NCBI GenBank assembly: GCA_044356555.1
Contig: JBIKWB010000002.1
Span: 241,681-305,680 of the forward strand
Length of the DNA: 64,000 nt
Reading direction: 5' to 3'
From: Tous-C4FEB sp044356555
GTDB taxonomy: Bacteria > Verrucomicrobiota > Verrucomicrobiia > Opitutales > Opitutaceae
In this document: positions 35,056 through 44,634 of the stretch, piece after piece
How the letters are laid out: each line of letters starts with the position of its first letter
How positions within the stretch are numbered: position 1 is the stretch's first letter
Notes under the pieces: generated by a model
The model's database searches: none
Told to the model about the DNA's origin: nothing
The model's input: only the letters and a program-made list of their open reading frames with translations
Position numbers and translations under genes: made by a program

Positions 35056-36768
35056 ATGCCCCTCGGAAAAGTTCAGTCTCAGATTGTCGCCCAACTCGTC
35101 GAAATGTCGCGTCTGACCGTCGAGCAGCGCAACGCCATCGCGGCGCGGCCCGAAGATCTGAACGGTGATGCCTTGGACAAATTGCTGCAGGACGATTTCA
35201 AGATCACGCCCTTCCAGTTTCTTGTGGCCAAGGCCCGGGCGGTAAATCTCGCGCCGTATAACATCAGCCGGTTCAAGCTCACGTCATCCACGTTCGAGCG
35301 CATACCGCAGGAGTTCTGCCAGCAGCACCTCGTGCTGCCGGTCGGAATGGTGGGAGAATTGCTGCTCGTGGCGTTTGCCAATCCCTTCGAAGTCGCGCTC
35401 CCGACCAAGATCCAGGAGATGACCGGCAAGAAGGTCGTTCGCCTCTTGGCGCGTGAGAAAGACATCAAGGATAAGTTCAACAAGAGTCAGGATCGCACCG
35501 CAGGCTTTGACGATGTGGTGCAGCAGATCGGCGCGGAGTTCGGCGCCAGCGAGGTCGATGCCGACCTGCAATCCGAGGATGTGAACGAGGAGTCCAGGCC
35601 GATTATCCAAATCGCAAACCGGATTATCGAAGATGCTTACTACTCGGGCACGAGCGACATCCACATTGAGCCCCAAGAGAGAGATATCGTTGTCCGCTAC
35701 CGGATAGACGGCATCTGCTCGGAGAAACTTCGTTTGCCAAAAAAGGTCGGCCCGGCGTTGGTCGCGCGCCTGAAGATCATGTGCAATCTCGATATCTCTG
35801 AGCGTCGGTTGCCCCAAGACGGACGCATCGTTTTTAAGCAATACACCAAGAAAGGTCTCGATCTCGACCTGCGCGTTTCTACCTCGCCGCTCAATCACGG
35901 CGAGGGCGTCGTGATGCGTATTCTCGACAAGCAAAAGAGCACGTTGCCACTCACCGCGCTTGGTTTTTCGGAGGAGAATCTCGCGCGCTACCGCGAGTGC
36001 ATCCGTCAACCCTACGGCATGATTCTGCACTGCGGTCCGACCGGTTCGGGGAAGTCGATGACGCTCTACTCGGCGCTCAACGAGGTTAACACTTCGGATA
36101 TCGTCATTCGCACGGCGGAAGACCCGATCGAATACACCCTCGCGGGCCTCAACCAGATGCAGATGCATCGGCAGATCGGGCTGACCTTTGCTTCCGCGCT
36201 CCGTTCCTTTTTGCGGCAGGACCCCGATATCATTCTCGTCGGCGAAATTCGCGACAAGGAGACGGCGGGTATCGCGATTGAGGCGGCGCTTACCGGTCAC
36301 TTGCTCATCTCCACGCTGCACACCAACGATGCGCCGACGACCATCTCCCGTCTGACCGACATGGGCATCGAGCCCTTCATGATTTCGTCGTCGTTGCTCT
36401 GCGTGTGTGCCCAGCGCCTGATGCGGCGGGTCTGTAAAACGTGTCGGGTTACCTATTCGCCGGAAGGCCGTGAGAAGGAGATTTTGGAAAAAGGAATCGG
36501 TTGGAGCGGACAAATTTTCAAAGCCAACCCCAAGGGTTGCCCCAAGTGTGGCAGCAGCGGGTACAAGGGCCGGGTCGGAATTCACGAGCTGATGACCTCC
36601 AGCGAGGAGTTGATCTCAGCGATCAACAAAGAACTCGAGGTAACCGAGCTGAAGCGGATCGCGATGAGCAACGGTATGAAAACGCTCCACCAGGACAGCC
36701 TGCTAAAGGTGAAGGAAGGGCTCACGACTTTGGAAGAGGCGATCGCCACGGTTCCGCCCGACAGCTGA
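35056..36768 (+). CDS. PilB/GspE-type secretion or pilus ATPase
   Basis: A 570-residue hexameric ATPase. An N-terminal MshEN domain (about 1-150) leads to the motor: an arginine-rich region (DIHIEPQERDIVVRYRIDG), Walker A GPTGSGKSMT, Asp box (RTAEDPIEYTL), Walker B (LRQDPDIILVGEIRD) and His box (TGHLLISTLHTNDA). A zinc tetracysteine is present (CKTC with CPKCGSSGYKGRVGIHEL). It powers assembly of type IV pili or type II pseudopili. No other pilus genes occur in the window. Confidence 0.93.
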   Translation: MPLGKVQSQIVAQLVEMSRLTVEQRNAIAARPEDLNGDALDKLLQDDFKITPFQFLVAKARAVNLAPYNISRFKLTSSTFERIPQEFCQQHLVLPVGMVGELLLVAFANPFEVALPTKIQEMTGKKVVRLLAREKDIKDKFNKSQDRTAGFDDVVQQIGAEFGASEVDADLQSEDVNEESRPIIQIANRIIEDAYYSGTSDIHIEPQERDIVVRYRIDGICSEKLRLPKKVGPALVARLKIMCNLDISERRLPQDGRIVFKQYTKKGLDLDLRVSTSPLNHGEGVVMRILDKQKSTLPLTALGFSEENLARYRECIRQPYGMILHCGPTGSGKSMTLYSALNEVNTSDIVIRTAEDPIEYTLAGLNQMQMHRQIGLTFASALRSFLRQDPDIILVGEIRDKETAGIAIEAALTGHLLISTLHTNDAPTTISRLTDMGIEPFMISSSLLCVCAQRLMRRVCKTCRVTYSPEGREKEILEKGIGWSGQIFKANPKGCPKCGSSGYKGRVGIHELMTSSEELISAINKELEVTELKRIAMSNGMKTLHQDSLLKVKEGLTTLEEAIATVPPDS

Positions 36769-36846
36769 ACCTAGGTCGGGCAGGGGGCGGCTTCCGCCTC
36801 TTGCGGCGATTGACGTCCGGCGCTCATCCCGGCGTGTTTGTGCGCC

Positions 36847-37356
36847 ATGTCCAATCTGAAGCCGTTGTCCGTTCTTGCCTTGGCCGTGTTGGCCCTTGTT
36901 GGCTGCAAACCCAAACCGGCTGATATCACTTCGCTCCAGCGAAAAGAGGCGGCGATTCTTGTCAGCGAGGCCCAGTTCGCCATGTCGCTGCGGGACTATA
37001 CGCGGGCGGAAGGACTGTTGGCCAAAGCGACGGCCCTTGAATTCGACAATGGCAACAACTGGGTGAGTCTTGGAACAACGAGGGTGCGTCTGGGCCAACG
37101 GCCGGCGGCGAAGAAAGCCTACGAATCGGCACTTAACGCGTTTGAGGCGGCTTACAAACTCGAGCCAAAGGTCCCGCAACTCTACCTGCAGCAAGTTTAC
37201 GCGCTCGCGCTGCTCGGTCGGGTCGATGAGGCCCGCACTCTTCTGGTCAGCGTTGAAAAGAAACATCCCGGCGATCCGGCGGTTCGCGAGTTCGTGCAGG
37301 GCAAGCAACTCGACGCGATGCTGAAGTCGGCCTTGTTTAAGGAAATTTCGCTCTAA
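36847..37356 (+). CDS. TPR-containing lipoprotein
   Basis: A 169-residue protein with a lipoprotein signal (VLALAVLALVGC, Cys at about 20). Tetratricopeptide-like helices follow (EAQFAMSLRDYTRAEGLLAK, AKKAYESALNAFEAAYKLEP, YALALLGRVDEARTLL). The ATG at 36847 gives a compact signal peptide. The function is unknown; it lies after the PilB-like gene and may be part of the same transcript. Confidence 0.8.
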   Translation: MSNLKPLSVLALAVLALVGCKPKPADITSLQRKEAAILVSEAQFAMSLRDYTRAEGLLAKATALEFDNGNNWVSLGTTRVRLGQRPAAKKAYESALNAFEAAYKLEPKVPQLYLQQVYALALLGRVDEARTLLVSVEKKHPGDPAVREFVQGKQLDAMLKSALFKEISL

Positions 37357-37370
37357 ATTCAGAGGCGTTG

Positions 37371-38024
37371 ATGGACTTCATTTGGCTCGAGTTCTTCAAG
37401 GTCGCGCTCGCTCATCTGCTCGCGGTGGCGAGTCCTGGCCCGGATTTCGCGATCGTGCTGCGCCAGAGCCTGCGTCACGGCCGGCGCACCGCGATCTGGA
37501 CCAGTGTTGGGGTGGGCATGGCAATCACGCTCCACGTCACCTATTCCCTGCTCGGGCTCGGCCTGATTCTTAAAAGTTCGGCCGTCGCATTCGACATCGT
37601 GAAATACTCCGGCGCCGCCTACCTCGCGTGGCTCGGGTGGCAGGCACTGCGCTCTCCGTCGAGTCCGGCGGTTTCGGATCCTGCGGTTGCGGACATTAGC
37701 GTTCAAGAATCCCGCGCCCAGCCAACCGCCCGGGCGGCTTGGCTCACCGGGTTTCTCACCAACGCGCTCAACCCCAAGGCGACGCTTTTTTTCGTCGCCC
37801 TCTTTGTGACCGTGATCAGCGCCGATACGCCCACGGTGATCAAGGCGGGCTATGGCGCGTGGATGGTGGCGGCCACGACCGGCTGGTTTTGCTTGGTCTC
37901 GGTGCTGTTTACCCGGCCGGCCGTGCGCGCGGCGTTTCTGCGCTATGGACACTGGGTGGACCGAGTCCTTGGGGCGGTGTTCATCGCCTTTGCCATCAGC
38001 TTGGCGCGGACTTCGGTGCGTTAG
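37371..38024 (+). CDS. LysE/RhtB-family amino-acid exporter
   Basis: A 217-residue membrane protein with about six transmembrane helices and the family signature near the N-terminus (ASPGPDFAIVLRQSLRHGRR), plus TGFLTNALNPKATLFFVALF in the middle. Members export basic or neutral amino acids such as Lys, Thr or homoserine; the substrate cannot be told here. Confidence 0.9.
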   Translation: MDFIWLEFFKVALAHLLAVASPGPDFAIVLRQSLRHGRRTAIWTSVGVGMAITLHVTYSLLGLGLILKSSAVAFDIVKYSGAAYLAWLGWQALRSPSSPAVSDPAVADISVQESRAQPTARAAWLTGFLTNALNPKATLFFVALFVTVISADTPTVIKAGYGAWMVAATTGWFCLVSVLFTRPAVRAAFLRYGHWVDRVLGAVFIAFAISLARTSVR

Positions 38025-38060
38025 TGCGACGAACTGTCGGCGCGTCATCTGCGTTGCGGG

Positions 38061-38238
38061 ATGCTGATGCGGCTCCGCTTACTTTCCCTCCTGTTTAACG
38101 GCTTTTTTTGGCACCGCCGACTCCGCTCCCGCTGCTGAGGAGGTTGAAATCCTCTGGGACAAGTTTGGCGTCGGCCACATTTACGCGCCGAACCTTGAGG
38201 GCCGCTTTTACGCAGCGCGGCAGCCCGAATCGGACTGA
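38061..38238 (+). pseudogene. Truncated, frameshifted penicillin acylase-family remnant
   Basis: An ATG at 38061 opens a signal-peptide-like stretch (MLMRLRLLSLLFNGFF). Removing one T from the seven-T run at about 38103-38109 joins it to the frame reading GTADSAPAAEEVEILWDKFG, followed by VGHIYAPN. The latter matches the mature N-terminus of penicillin acylases (VEILRDxxGVPHIYA). The frame stops at 38238 after about 60 codons, and no beta-subunit follows. Confidence 0.65.
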
Positions 38239-38328
38239 TCAACCGGTTCCGCTCTGTGACCTGAAGCTGCGTCCGGCACGGCTCACCCGCATCGACGTCG
38301 AGGCGAATCTTGTAAGCCGGGAGCGCCT

Positions 38329-39411
38329 TCAGCGATAGACGCCGCCGCCGAGCAAGTGCTCACCGTCGTAGAGAGCAAAGATCTGGCCTCCGGCGAGTGC
38401 GCGCTGAGGGTCGCGGAATGAAACCCGCGCGGTTCCGTCGGACTCGGGGGTGAACGTGATGGGAACCCGAGGATCGCGGTAGCGCACGCGGCCTTCGAGG
38501 GCACACGGCGCGGTGATCGGTTCGCCGGTCCAGCTCAGGCTGTGCACGCTCACGGCATGCTGAAAAAGGCCGGGCGCACCGAGTTGGTCGAAAGCCACGA
38601 GCAGGGCGTTGTCCGGGGCGCGCTTGCCGACCACCACGTAAGCTTGGCCGTCGGTGTTGGATGGAATGCCGATGCCTTTGCGCTGGCCGAGCGTGAAGTA
38701 GTGCAGCCCGCGGTGTTCGCCGAGCACCTGCTCGTCGCCGGCGCGAAGAATGGGGCCCGGTTTCTCCGGCACGTAGGCGCGGAGGAAATCGTGCATTTTC
38801 ACTTCGCCGATAAAGCAGATGCCTTGGCTGTCCTTTTTTTCCGCCGTAGCCAGCCCGGCCTCGCGTGCAAGTTGGCGAAGCACGGGTTTTTCAAGGTGGC
38901 CGATCGGAAAGCGGGCGTCGCGGAGCTGGGGTTGATCGAGAAGCGCGAGGAAGTAGGACTGGTCTTTGTTTTTGTCGACGCCCTCGAGCAGCTCGCAGCG
39001 GCCGTCTGCGTGCTCGATGCGGCGGGCATAATGGCCGGTCGCAACCGCGCCGAAGCCGTGATCTTTCGCCCAGGCCCGCAACACGCCGAACTTGATCTCG
39101 CGGTTGCACATCACGTCGGGATTCGGCGTCAGGCCCCGGGCGTAGCCGTCGAGCAGGTAGTGGACAACGCGCTCCCGGTAGTCGCGCATCAGATTGACGA
39201 CTTGAAACTCGATACCGATTTTGTCCGCGACGCGGCGGGCGTCTTCGATGTCCTGCATCCACGGGCAATGTCCGACGACGTTGTCCTCGTTGATCCAGTT
39301 CTTCATGTAGGCCCCGGCGATGTCGTGGCCTTCCCGCTTGAGCAGGAGGGCGGCGACGGAGCTGTCCACTCCGCCCGAAAGCGCGACGAGGATTTTTTTG
39401 GCGGGCGCCAT
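38329..39411 (-). CDS. mnmA: tRNA-specific 2-thiouridylase MnmA
   Basis: A 360-residue enzyme thiolating U34 of tRNA Lys, Glu and Gln. It has the PP-loop LSGGVDSSV (9-17), the first catalytic Cys in NPDVMCNREIKFG and the second in DSQGICFIGEVKMHDFL. It also has TGHYARR, and a C-terminal beta-barrel begins near GQAYVVVGK. It is convergent with the acylase remnant and divergent from the GH13 gene. Confidence 0.96.
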   Translation of the reverse strand: MAPAKKILVALSGGVDSSVAALLLKREGHDIAGAYMKNWINEDNVVGHCPWMQDIEDARRVADKIGIEFQVVNLMRDYRERVVHYLLDGYARGLTPNPDVMCNREIKFGVLRAWAKDHGFGAVATGHYARRIEHADGRCELLEGVDKNKDQSYFLALLDQPQLRDARFPIGHLEKPVLRQLAREAGLATAEKKDSQGICFIGEVKMHDFLRAYVPEKPGPILRAGDEQVLGEHRGLHYFTLGQRKGIGIPSNTDGQAYVVVGKRAPDNALLVAFDQLGAPGLFQHAVSVHSLSWTGEPITAPCALEGRVRYRDPRVPITFTPESDGTARVSFRDPQRALAGGQIFALYDGEHLLGGGVYR

Positions 39412-39457
39412 TTTTTGAATACTCGAAAGACGACGCGGCGGCCCGGCGCTTTGTCAA

Positions 39458-41992
39458 ATGAACCCGACGGAGTTGCCGTTCGGGGATTTCCGCTTGTGCG
39501 ACGGTCGGCCCGGCAAATGCTCTTCCTTCCACATGGCTGAACCTGCGCATCGCATCGTCCGAGCTTGGCTCGAATCGCCCGTCACGGGCGTGATCGAACT
39601 GGATCGCGACTGGCGGGGTTCGCGGTCACCTCAGTTCACGTTTGGTGACCAGTGTCCGGCGCCATCGGGGTTGGCGATGGACTCCGGGTTGATGGCGGCC
39701 GTGGCTTACCGTTATTTTGTGAAGCCCACCGGCGAGTTTGTCTTCGCCCTCACGCCGGAGCACGGCACGGAAATTGATCCGAGTCGCGATGCGATCTACG
39801 TAGCGGGTGATTTCAACGGCTGGCAGGCGGCGGTGGGACGCGAGGAGTGGCGGCTTCAAGCGAGGAGTCTCGACGGTGAAGACGTGCTGCTTTGGACCGG
39901 GGCGGCCGAGAATCTGCTGAATCCGCCCGGCCAACGGTTTAAATTTGTGACGGGAGAGCACCATTGGCTCGGGTTGCCCGACGATGCGCCCAACGCCTTC
40001 GGCGACGGAGCCGGTAATTTCAACCGAGTCATCGATCCTCAGCGTACGGGGCGGCACCTGTGGCGGTTTACGCTGAGCCAACCTCTGGATTTGGCCGAAA
40101 CTAACACGGTCGCGTGGGCCAATCGCCCGGGGATTGATGCGGTCCCGATTACTCCCCGCAGCTTTTTTTTCGACCTCAAATCCGATTTGCCGCTGGGTGC
40201 GATCGTGCGGGGCGAAGAGACGGTATTCCGGCTTTTCGCTCCGCGGGCTCGCAGCGTTACCTTGTTTTTCTGTGCCGACTTGGCTGAGCGACCGCAGGCG
40301 CAACAGCAGGCGCTGGTTCGCCGGCCCGACGCCGATGGGAAGGCGGGCGTTTGGGAGATCGCATTGGGCCGCAATCTTCACGGCTGGTTTTATTGGTATC
40401 AAGTCGATGGCGTGCGCGAGGGTGCGGGCCGATTCGATCCGATGATGCCCGTGCTCGATCCTTACGCGCTCGCCGTGCTGCATCATGACGGCCCCGGGAT
40501 CGTGCTCGACCGGGCCTGGATCGGGGCGGGCGACCGGAGTTTTAAGACACCTGCTTGGCACGATCTGGTCATGGTTGAAGCCCATGTACGTGATCTCGTC
40601 GCCCATGCGCCGGTCAAGGCGACGGCCGAGGAGCGCCGGGGATTCACCGGTTTAAGAAAGTGGGTCGAGAGCCCGGAGTTCTACCTGCATCACCTCGGGG
40701 TCAACTGCGTGGAGCTTCAACCCGTGCAGGAGTTCGACGACCTGACGGTTGAGGAGTATCATTGGGGTTACATGACGAACAACTGGTTCGCGCCCGAAAG
40801 CAGCTACGCGCTCACGCCGGCGCTCGCGTCCGGGGTGCGGGAGCTTCAGGACTTGGTGCGGGCCTTCCATCGGCGGGGCATGGCGGTCGTTCTTGATGTG
40901 GTTTACAATCACGTGGGAGTGCCCGCGCATTTGCTGTTTATCGACCGGCTGTATTATTTCGAACAGGATGCAGTCGGCGATCTCGCCAACTGGAGCGGCT
41001 GCGGCAACGACGTCCGCGCGCGTTCCGCGATGGCCAAACGCCTCATCATCGACAGCTGCATCCATCTCATCGAGGCGTACGGAATCGACGGCTTCCGCTT
41101 TGATCTCGCCGAGTTGATCGGGGCCGACGTTTTGCGGGAAATCGAGACGGCGCTGAAGCGGGTGAAGTCCGATGTGATTCTGATCGCGGAGCCTTGGAGC
41201 TTTCGCGGTCACATCGCCGGGGTGTTACGCGACACGGGCTGGGCGTCATGGAACGACGGCTACCGCGATTTTATCCGCGACTACGTGCGCGGTGGCGGCA
41301 CGGCCGGGCGGCTGGAGTATTTCCTGCGGGGATCACCGTGGTACTTTGCCAAATGGCCCGCGCAGACCGTCAACTACACCGAGTCGCACGACGACCGCTG
41401 CTGGATCGACGTCATCACGGAGAATCCCGGCAACAACGGTTCTTCTCCCACCGCCAACGATCGTCGCCGCACGCACTTGATGGCGGCGGTGTTGTTCATG
41501 TCGCTCGGTGTTCCCATGTTGGCGGCGGGACAGGATTTCCTGAGGTCCAAGCAAGGGGTGACCAACACCTACCTGCGTGGTGATCTCAACGCCCTGGACT
41601 ATCGTCGGCTGTTTCGCCACCTGAGCACTCACGCTTACTTCGCCGACTGGATTGCTTTTCGCCGGAGCGAGCGCGGGCGGCTGCTCCGGCATTACTCCCG
41701 GCCGGGCGAAGGCTTTTTTCGGTTCATCCATACGGAGGCTTCGCCGGCTTTGGCTGTGGTTTACAACGCGGATCGTTCGATCGGATCGGCCCGATTGCTC
41801 TTTGCGATCAACGCGACCTTGGGCGATGCGACTCTCGCGTTGGGCGCAGGGCTTTCGGGCACCGGCGCGTGGCGTCAGCTCGCGGATCACGAACGTTTTT
41901 ACGCCGAAAACAGCCGTGCGGCGCTGACTCCGGTCGAGGCGGATCTGACCCTTCCTGCTCTGGGCTGCGGGCTGTGGGTGAGTGAGGAATAG
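39458..41992 (+). CDS. GH13 pullulanase/isoamylase-like debranching enzyme
   Basis: The 844-residue protein appears cytoplasmic, with no signal peptide. Two glycogen-binding E-set modules (AIYVAGDFNGW at about 112-122; ETVFRLFAPRARSVTLF at about 254-270) precede the catalytic barrel. Region I is DVVYNHVG (480-487), region II GFRFDLAEL with nucleophile Asp549, region III IAEPWS with Glu578, and region IV TESHDD (641-646). YHWGYMTNNWFAPESSY is the pullulanase/isoamylase-type segment. It probably debranches glycogen or related glucans. An ATG at 39533 would remove 25 N-terminal residues that look non-conserved. Confidence 0.88.
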   Translation: MNPTELPFGDFRLCDGRPGKCSSFHMAEPAHRIVRAWLESPVTGVIELDRDWRGSRSPQFTFGDQCPAPSGLAMDSGLMAAVAYRYFVKPTGEFVFALTPEHGTEIDPSRDAIYVAGDFNGWQAAVGREEWRLQARSLDGEDVLLWTGAAENLLNPPGQRFKFVTGEHHWLGLPDDAPNAFGDGAGNFNRVIDPQRTGRHLWRFTLSQPLDLAETNTVAWANRPGIDAVPITPRSFFFDLKSDLPLGAIVRGEETVFRLFAPRARSVTLFFCADLAERPQAQQQALVRRPDADGKAGVWEIALGRNLHGWFYWYQVDGVREGAGRFDPMMPVLDPYALAVLHHDGPGIVLDRAWIGAGDRSFKTPAWHDLVMVEAHVRDLVAHAPVKATAEERRGFTGLRKWVESPEFYLHHLGVNCVELQPVQEFDDLTVEEYHWGYMTNNWFAPESSYALTPALASGVRELQDLVRAFHRRGMAVVLDVVYNHVGVPAHLLFIDRLYYFEQDAVGDLANWSGCGNDVRARSAMAKRLIIDSCIHLIEAYGIDGFRFDLAELIGADVLREIETALKRVKSDVILIAEPWSFRGHIAGVLRDTGWASWNDGYRDFIRDYVRGGGTAGRLEYFLRGSPWYFAKWPAQTVNYTESHDDRCWIDVITENPGNNGSSPTANDRRRTHLMAAVLFMSLGVPMLAAGQDFLRSKQGVTNTYLRGDLNALDYRRLFRHLSTHAYFADWIAFRRSERGRLLRHYSRPGEGFFRFIHTEASPALAVVYNADRSIGSARLLFAINATLGDATLALGAGLSGTGAWRQLADHERFYAENSRAALTPVEADLTLPALGCGLWVSEE

Positions 41993-42120
41993 GTGACACG
42001 TCCGGCCTCAAAACCCCTTGCCAGCCTAGGGGCGCACTGTTCTTTCGTGGGGTCTCCGCGCCCGCGCGGATTCAGTCGGTCACGAACTAGCAAATAACAC
42101 CTAAAAACACGGAGTCTAAA

Positions 42121-43167
42121 ATGGCAGTCAAAGTCGCAATCAATGGTTTCGGACGTATCGGTCGCCTCGTTTTCCGCGCTCTCGTTGAGCAAGGTCTGCT
42201 CGGCACCACCCTCGATGTGGTCGCCGTCGGCGATATCGTCCCCGCCGATAATCTCGCTTATCTCGTCAAATACGACTCAACGCAGGGCAAATTTGCCGGC
42301 ACCGTGTCGTCCAAGAAATCTTCTCCGGATAAAGCCGAGGATGATGTTTTGGTGATCGACGGCAGAGAAATCTTGGTCGTCTCCGCCAAATCTCCGGCCG
42401 AACTGCCGTGGGCAAAACTCGGGGTTGATATCGTGATCGAGTCCACCGGACTCTTCACCGAAGCGGAAAAAGCCAAGGGCCACATCACCGCCGGCGCCAA
42501 GAAGGTCATCATCTCCGCACCGGCCAAGGGCGAAGACATCACCATCGTCATGGGCGTGAACGACGAGAAGCTCGACCTCGCGGTGCACAGCATCATCTCG
42601 AACGCTTCCTGCACGACGAACTGCCTCGCGCCGCTCGTCCATGTTCTGCTCAAAGAGGGCTTCGGGCTCGAAGAAGGCCTCATGACCACGATCCACTCCT
42701 ACACCGCCACCCAAAAGACCGTGGACGGTCCGTCGAAGAAGGATTGGAAGGGCGGGCGTTCCGCTGCGATCAACATCATCCCGTCCAGCACCGGCGCCGC
42801 CAAGGCCACCGCGCTCGTGTTGCCCGCGACCAAGGGCAAGCTCACCGGCATGTCCTTCCGCGTGCCGACCCCGACGGTTTCCGTCGTGGACCTGACGTTC
42901 CGCAGCACCAAAGAAACTTCCCTCAAAGAGATCAATGCCGCGATCAAGAACGCGTCCGAGACCTACCTGAAGGGCATTTTGGGCTACACCTCCGACGAGG
43001 TGGTATCCTCCGATTTCATCCACGACAAACAGTCGTCGATTTACGATGCGGGTTCCTCGATCGAGTTGAACTCGAAGTTCTTCAAGCTCGTGTCTTGGTA
43101 TGACAACGAGTGGGGCTATTCCAACCGCGTCGTCGATCTCACCAAGGTGATCGCCGCGAAGCTCTGA
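42121..43167 (+). CDS. gap: Glyceraldehyde-3-phosphate dehydrogenase
   Basis: A 348-residue glycolytic dehydrogenase. NAD-binding INGFGRIGRLVFRAL is at the N-terminus, and the catalytic Cys lies in SNASCTTNCLAPL. The substrate-binding segments HSYTATQKTVDGPS and the C-terminal WYDNEWGYSNRVVDL are intact. A GGAG ribosome-binding site precedes the ATG. It is followed by a large hairpin before pgk. Confidence 0.97.
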   Translation: MAVKVAINGFGRIGRLVFRALVEQGLLGTTLDVVAVGDIVPADNLAYLVKYDSTQGKFAGTVSSKKSSPDKAEDDVLVIDGREILVVSAKSPAELPWAKLGVDIVIESTGLFTEAEKAKGHITAGAKKVIISAPAKGEDITIVMGVNDEKLDLAVHSIISNASCTTNCLAPLVHVLLKEGFGLEEGLMTTIHSYTATQKTVDGPSKKDWKGGRSAAINIIPSSTGAAKATALVLPATKGKLTGMSFRVPTPTVSVVDLTFRSTKETSLKEINAAIKNASETYLKGILGYTSDEVVSSDFIHDKQSSIYDAGSSIELNSKFFKLVSWYDNEWGYSNRVVDLTKVIAAKL

Positions 43168-43184
43168 GTTCCCGAAACCGTTCC

Positions 43185-43260
43185 TGCCCACGGAACACAC
43201 AGAACACACGGAATTGATTTTCCCTTCCGTGTATTCCGTGTGTTCCGTGGGCAATTTTTT
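43185..43260 (+). terminator. Large inverted repeat with T-run between gap and pgk
   Basis: Two 29-bp arms (43185-43213 and 43225-43253) pair with two mismatches around an 11-nt loop and are followed by ATTTTTTT. The shape fits a rho-independent terminator or attenuator. The arms are built from the CGGAACACA 9-bp unit that also appears at 53344 and 53905, so this is one member of an interspersed repeat family. Confidence 0.7.
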
Positions 43261-43275
43261 TCCGAGAATCTAACC

Positions 43276-44520
43276 ATGCCAAAATTCAAATCCATCCGCG
43301 ACCTCGACCTCTCCGGCCAGCGCGTCCTCATGCGCGTCGATTTCAACGTCCCGCAAGACAAGGTTACCGGTGCCATCACCAACACCCAGCGCATCGTCGC
43401 GGCGCTGCCGTCGATCAAGTTCGCTTTGGAAAAAGGCGCGTCGGTGGTGCTCATGTCGCACCTCGGCCGGCCCGATGGCCAGAAGATCGCCAAGTTCTCG
43501 CTCAAGCCCATCGCCACGGAGTTGGAGAAACTCCTCGGCCGGACCGTGACGTTTCTCGATGACTGCGTCGGTCCCGCCGTCGAGGCCGCTTGCGCGAAAC
43601 TCGCCCCCGGAACGGTTGTGCTGCTCGAGAATCTCCGCTTCCACATCGAGGAAGAAGGCAAAGTGAAGCTCGAAGACGGCACCTCCAAAAAAGCCGATCC
43701 CGCCGCCGTCGCCGCGTTCCGGGCCTCGCTGACCCAACTGGGCGATGTCTTCGTGAACGACGCCTTCGGCACCGCGCACCGCGCGCACAGCTCGATGGTG
43801 GGTGTATCTCTGCCGATCAAGGCGGCCGGTTTTCTGATGGAAGCCGAACTCGTCGCGTTCGCGAAAGTCGTCGATCATCCCGCCCGGCCGCTCCTTGCGA
43901 TTCTCGGCGGGGCGAAGATCGCCGACAAGATTCCGCTGATCAAGAACCTGCTCGAAAAAGCGGACAAGATCATCATCGGCGGCGGCATGGCTTACACCTT
44001 TCACAAAGTCCTTCGTGGGACGCCGATTGGCACCAGTCTGTATGATGTGGAAGGCGCCAAGATCGTCGAAGAACTCGTGACCAAAGCCGCCGCGCGCAAC
44101 GTCGAGCTGATCTTCCCGATCGATTTCGTGTGCTCCGACGCTTTCTCGCCCGACGCGAACACCATGCCGGCCGATCTTGCTACCGGAATTCCCGAAGGTT
44201 GGGGCGGTCTCGACGCCGGTCCGAAGTCCATCGAGCTCTACCGCGAGGCCATTCTCAGCTCCAAGACCATCATCTGGAACGGTCCGGCGGGTGTCTTTGA
44301 GTTCGATAAATTTGCCGGCGCGACGAAGGCGATGGCCGCAGCCATTGCGGAAGCGACGGCCAACGGTGCCATCACCGTCGTCGGCGGTGGCGACACCGCC
44401 ACGGCCGCGAAGAAGTTCGGCGTCGCCGACAAAGTTACCCACTGCTCCACCGGCGGCGGCGCTTCCCTCGAATTTCTCGAGGGCAAGGTCCTCCCCGGCG
44501 TCGCGTTTCTCGAGAGTTAA
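43276..44520 (+). CDS. pgk: Phosphoglycerate kinase
   Basis: A 414-residue enzyme making ATP from 1,3-bisphosphoglycerate. It has LMRVDFNVPQDK, MSHLGRPDG, LLENLRFH, VNDAFGTAHRAHSS, the Gly-rich AILGGAKIADKI and the C-terminal VVGGGDTATAAKKFG, then STGGGASLEFLEGK. I use the ATG at 43276 (MPKFKSIRDLD); an earlier GTG falls inside the hairpin. Confidence 0.97.
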   Translation: MPKFKSIRDLDLSGQRVLMRVDFNVPQDKVTGAITNTQRIVAALPSIKFALEKGASVVLMSHLGRPDGQKIAKFSLKPIATELEKLLGRTVTFLDDCVGPAVEAACAKLAPGTVVLLENLRFHIEEEGKVKLEDGTSKKADPAAVAAFRASLTQLGDVFVNDAFGTAHRAHSSMVGVSLPIKAAGFLMEAELVAFAKVVDHPARPLLAILGGAKIADKIPLIKNLLEKADKIIIGGGMAYTFHKVLRGTPIGTSLYDVEGAKIVEELVTKAAARNVELIFPIDFVCSDAFSPDANTMPADLATGIPEGWGGLDAGPKSIELYREAILSSKTIIWNGPAGVFEFDKFAGATKAMAAAIAEATANGAITVVGGGDTATAAKKFGVADKVTHCSTGGGASLEFLEGKVLPGVAFLES

Positions 44521-44634
44521 GCTTTCGACGAAATCGACGGGTTAAAGTTGGAGGTTTTGGGTTAAGGTCCGGACTTCGGACCAAATCTTGCTATTCAACT
44601 TTCACTCAAACTTTTGATTTAAACTCTAAGAAAT

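Noticed and set aside
43270..44442. A 390-codon minus-strand frame opposite pgk
   Set aside because: Shadow of the pgk coding sequence with no protein family features.
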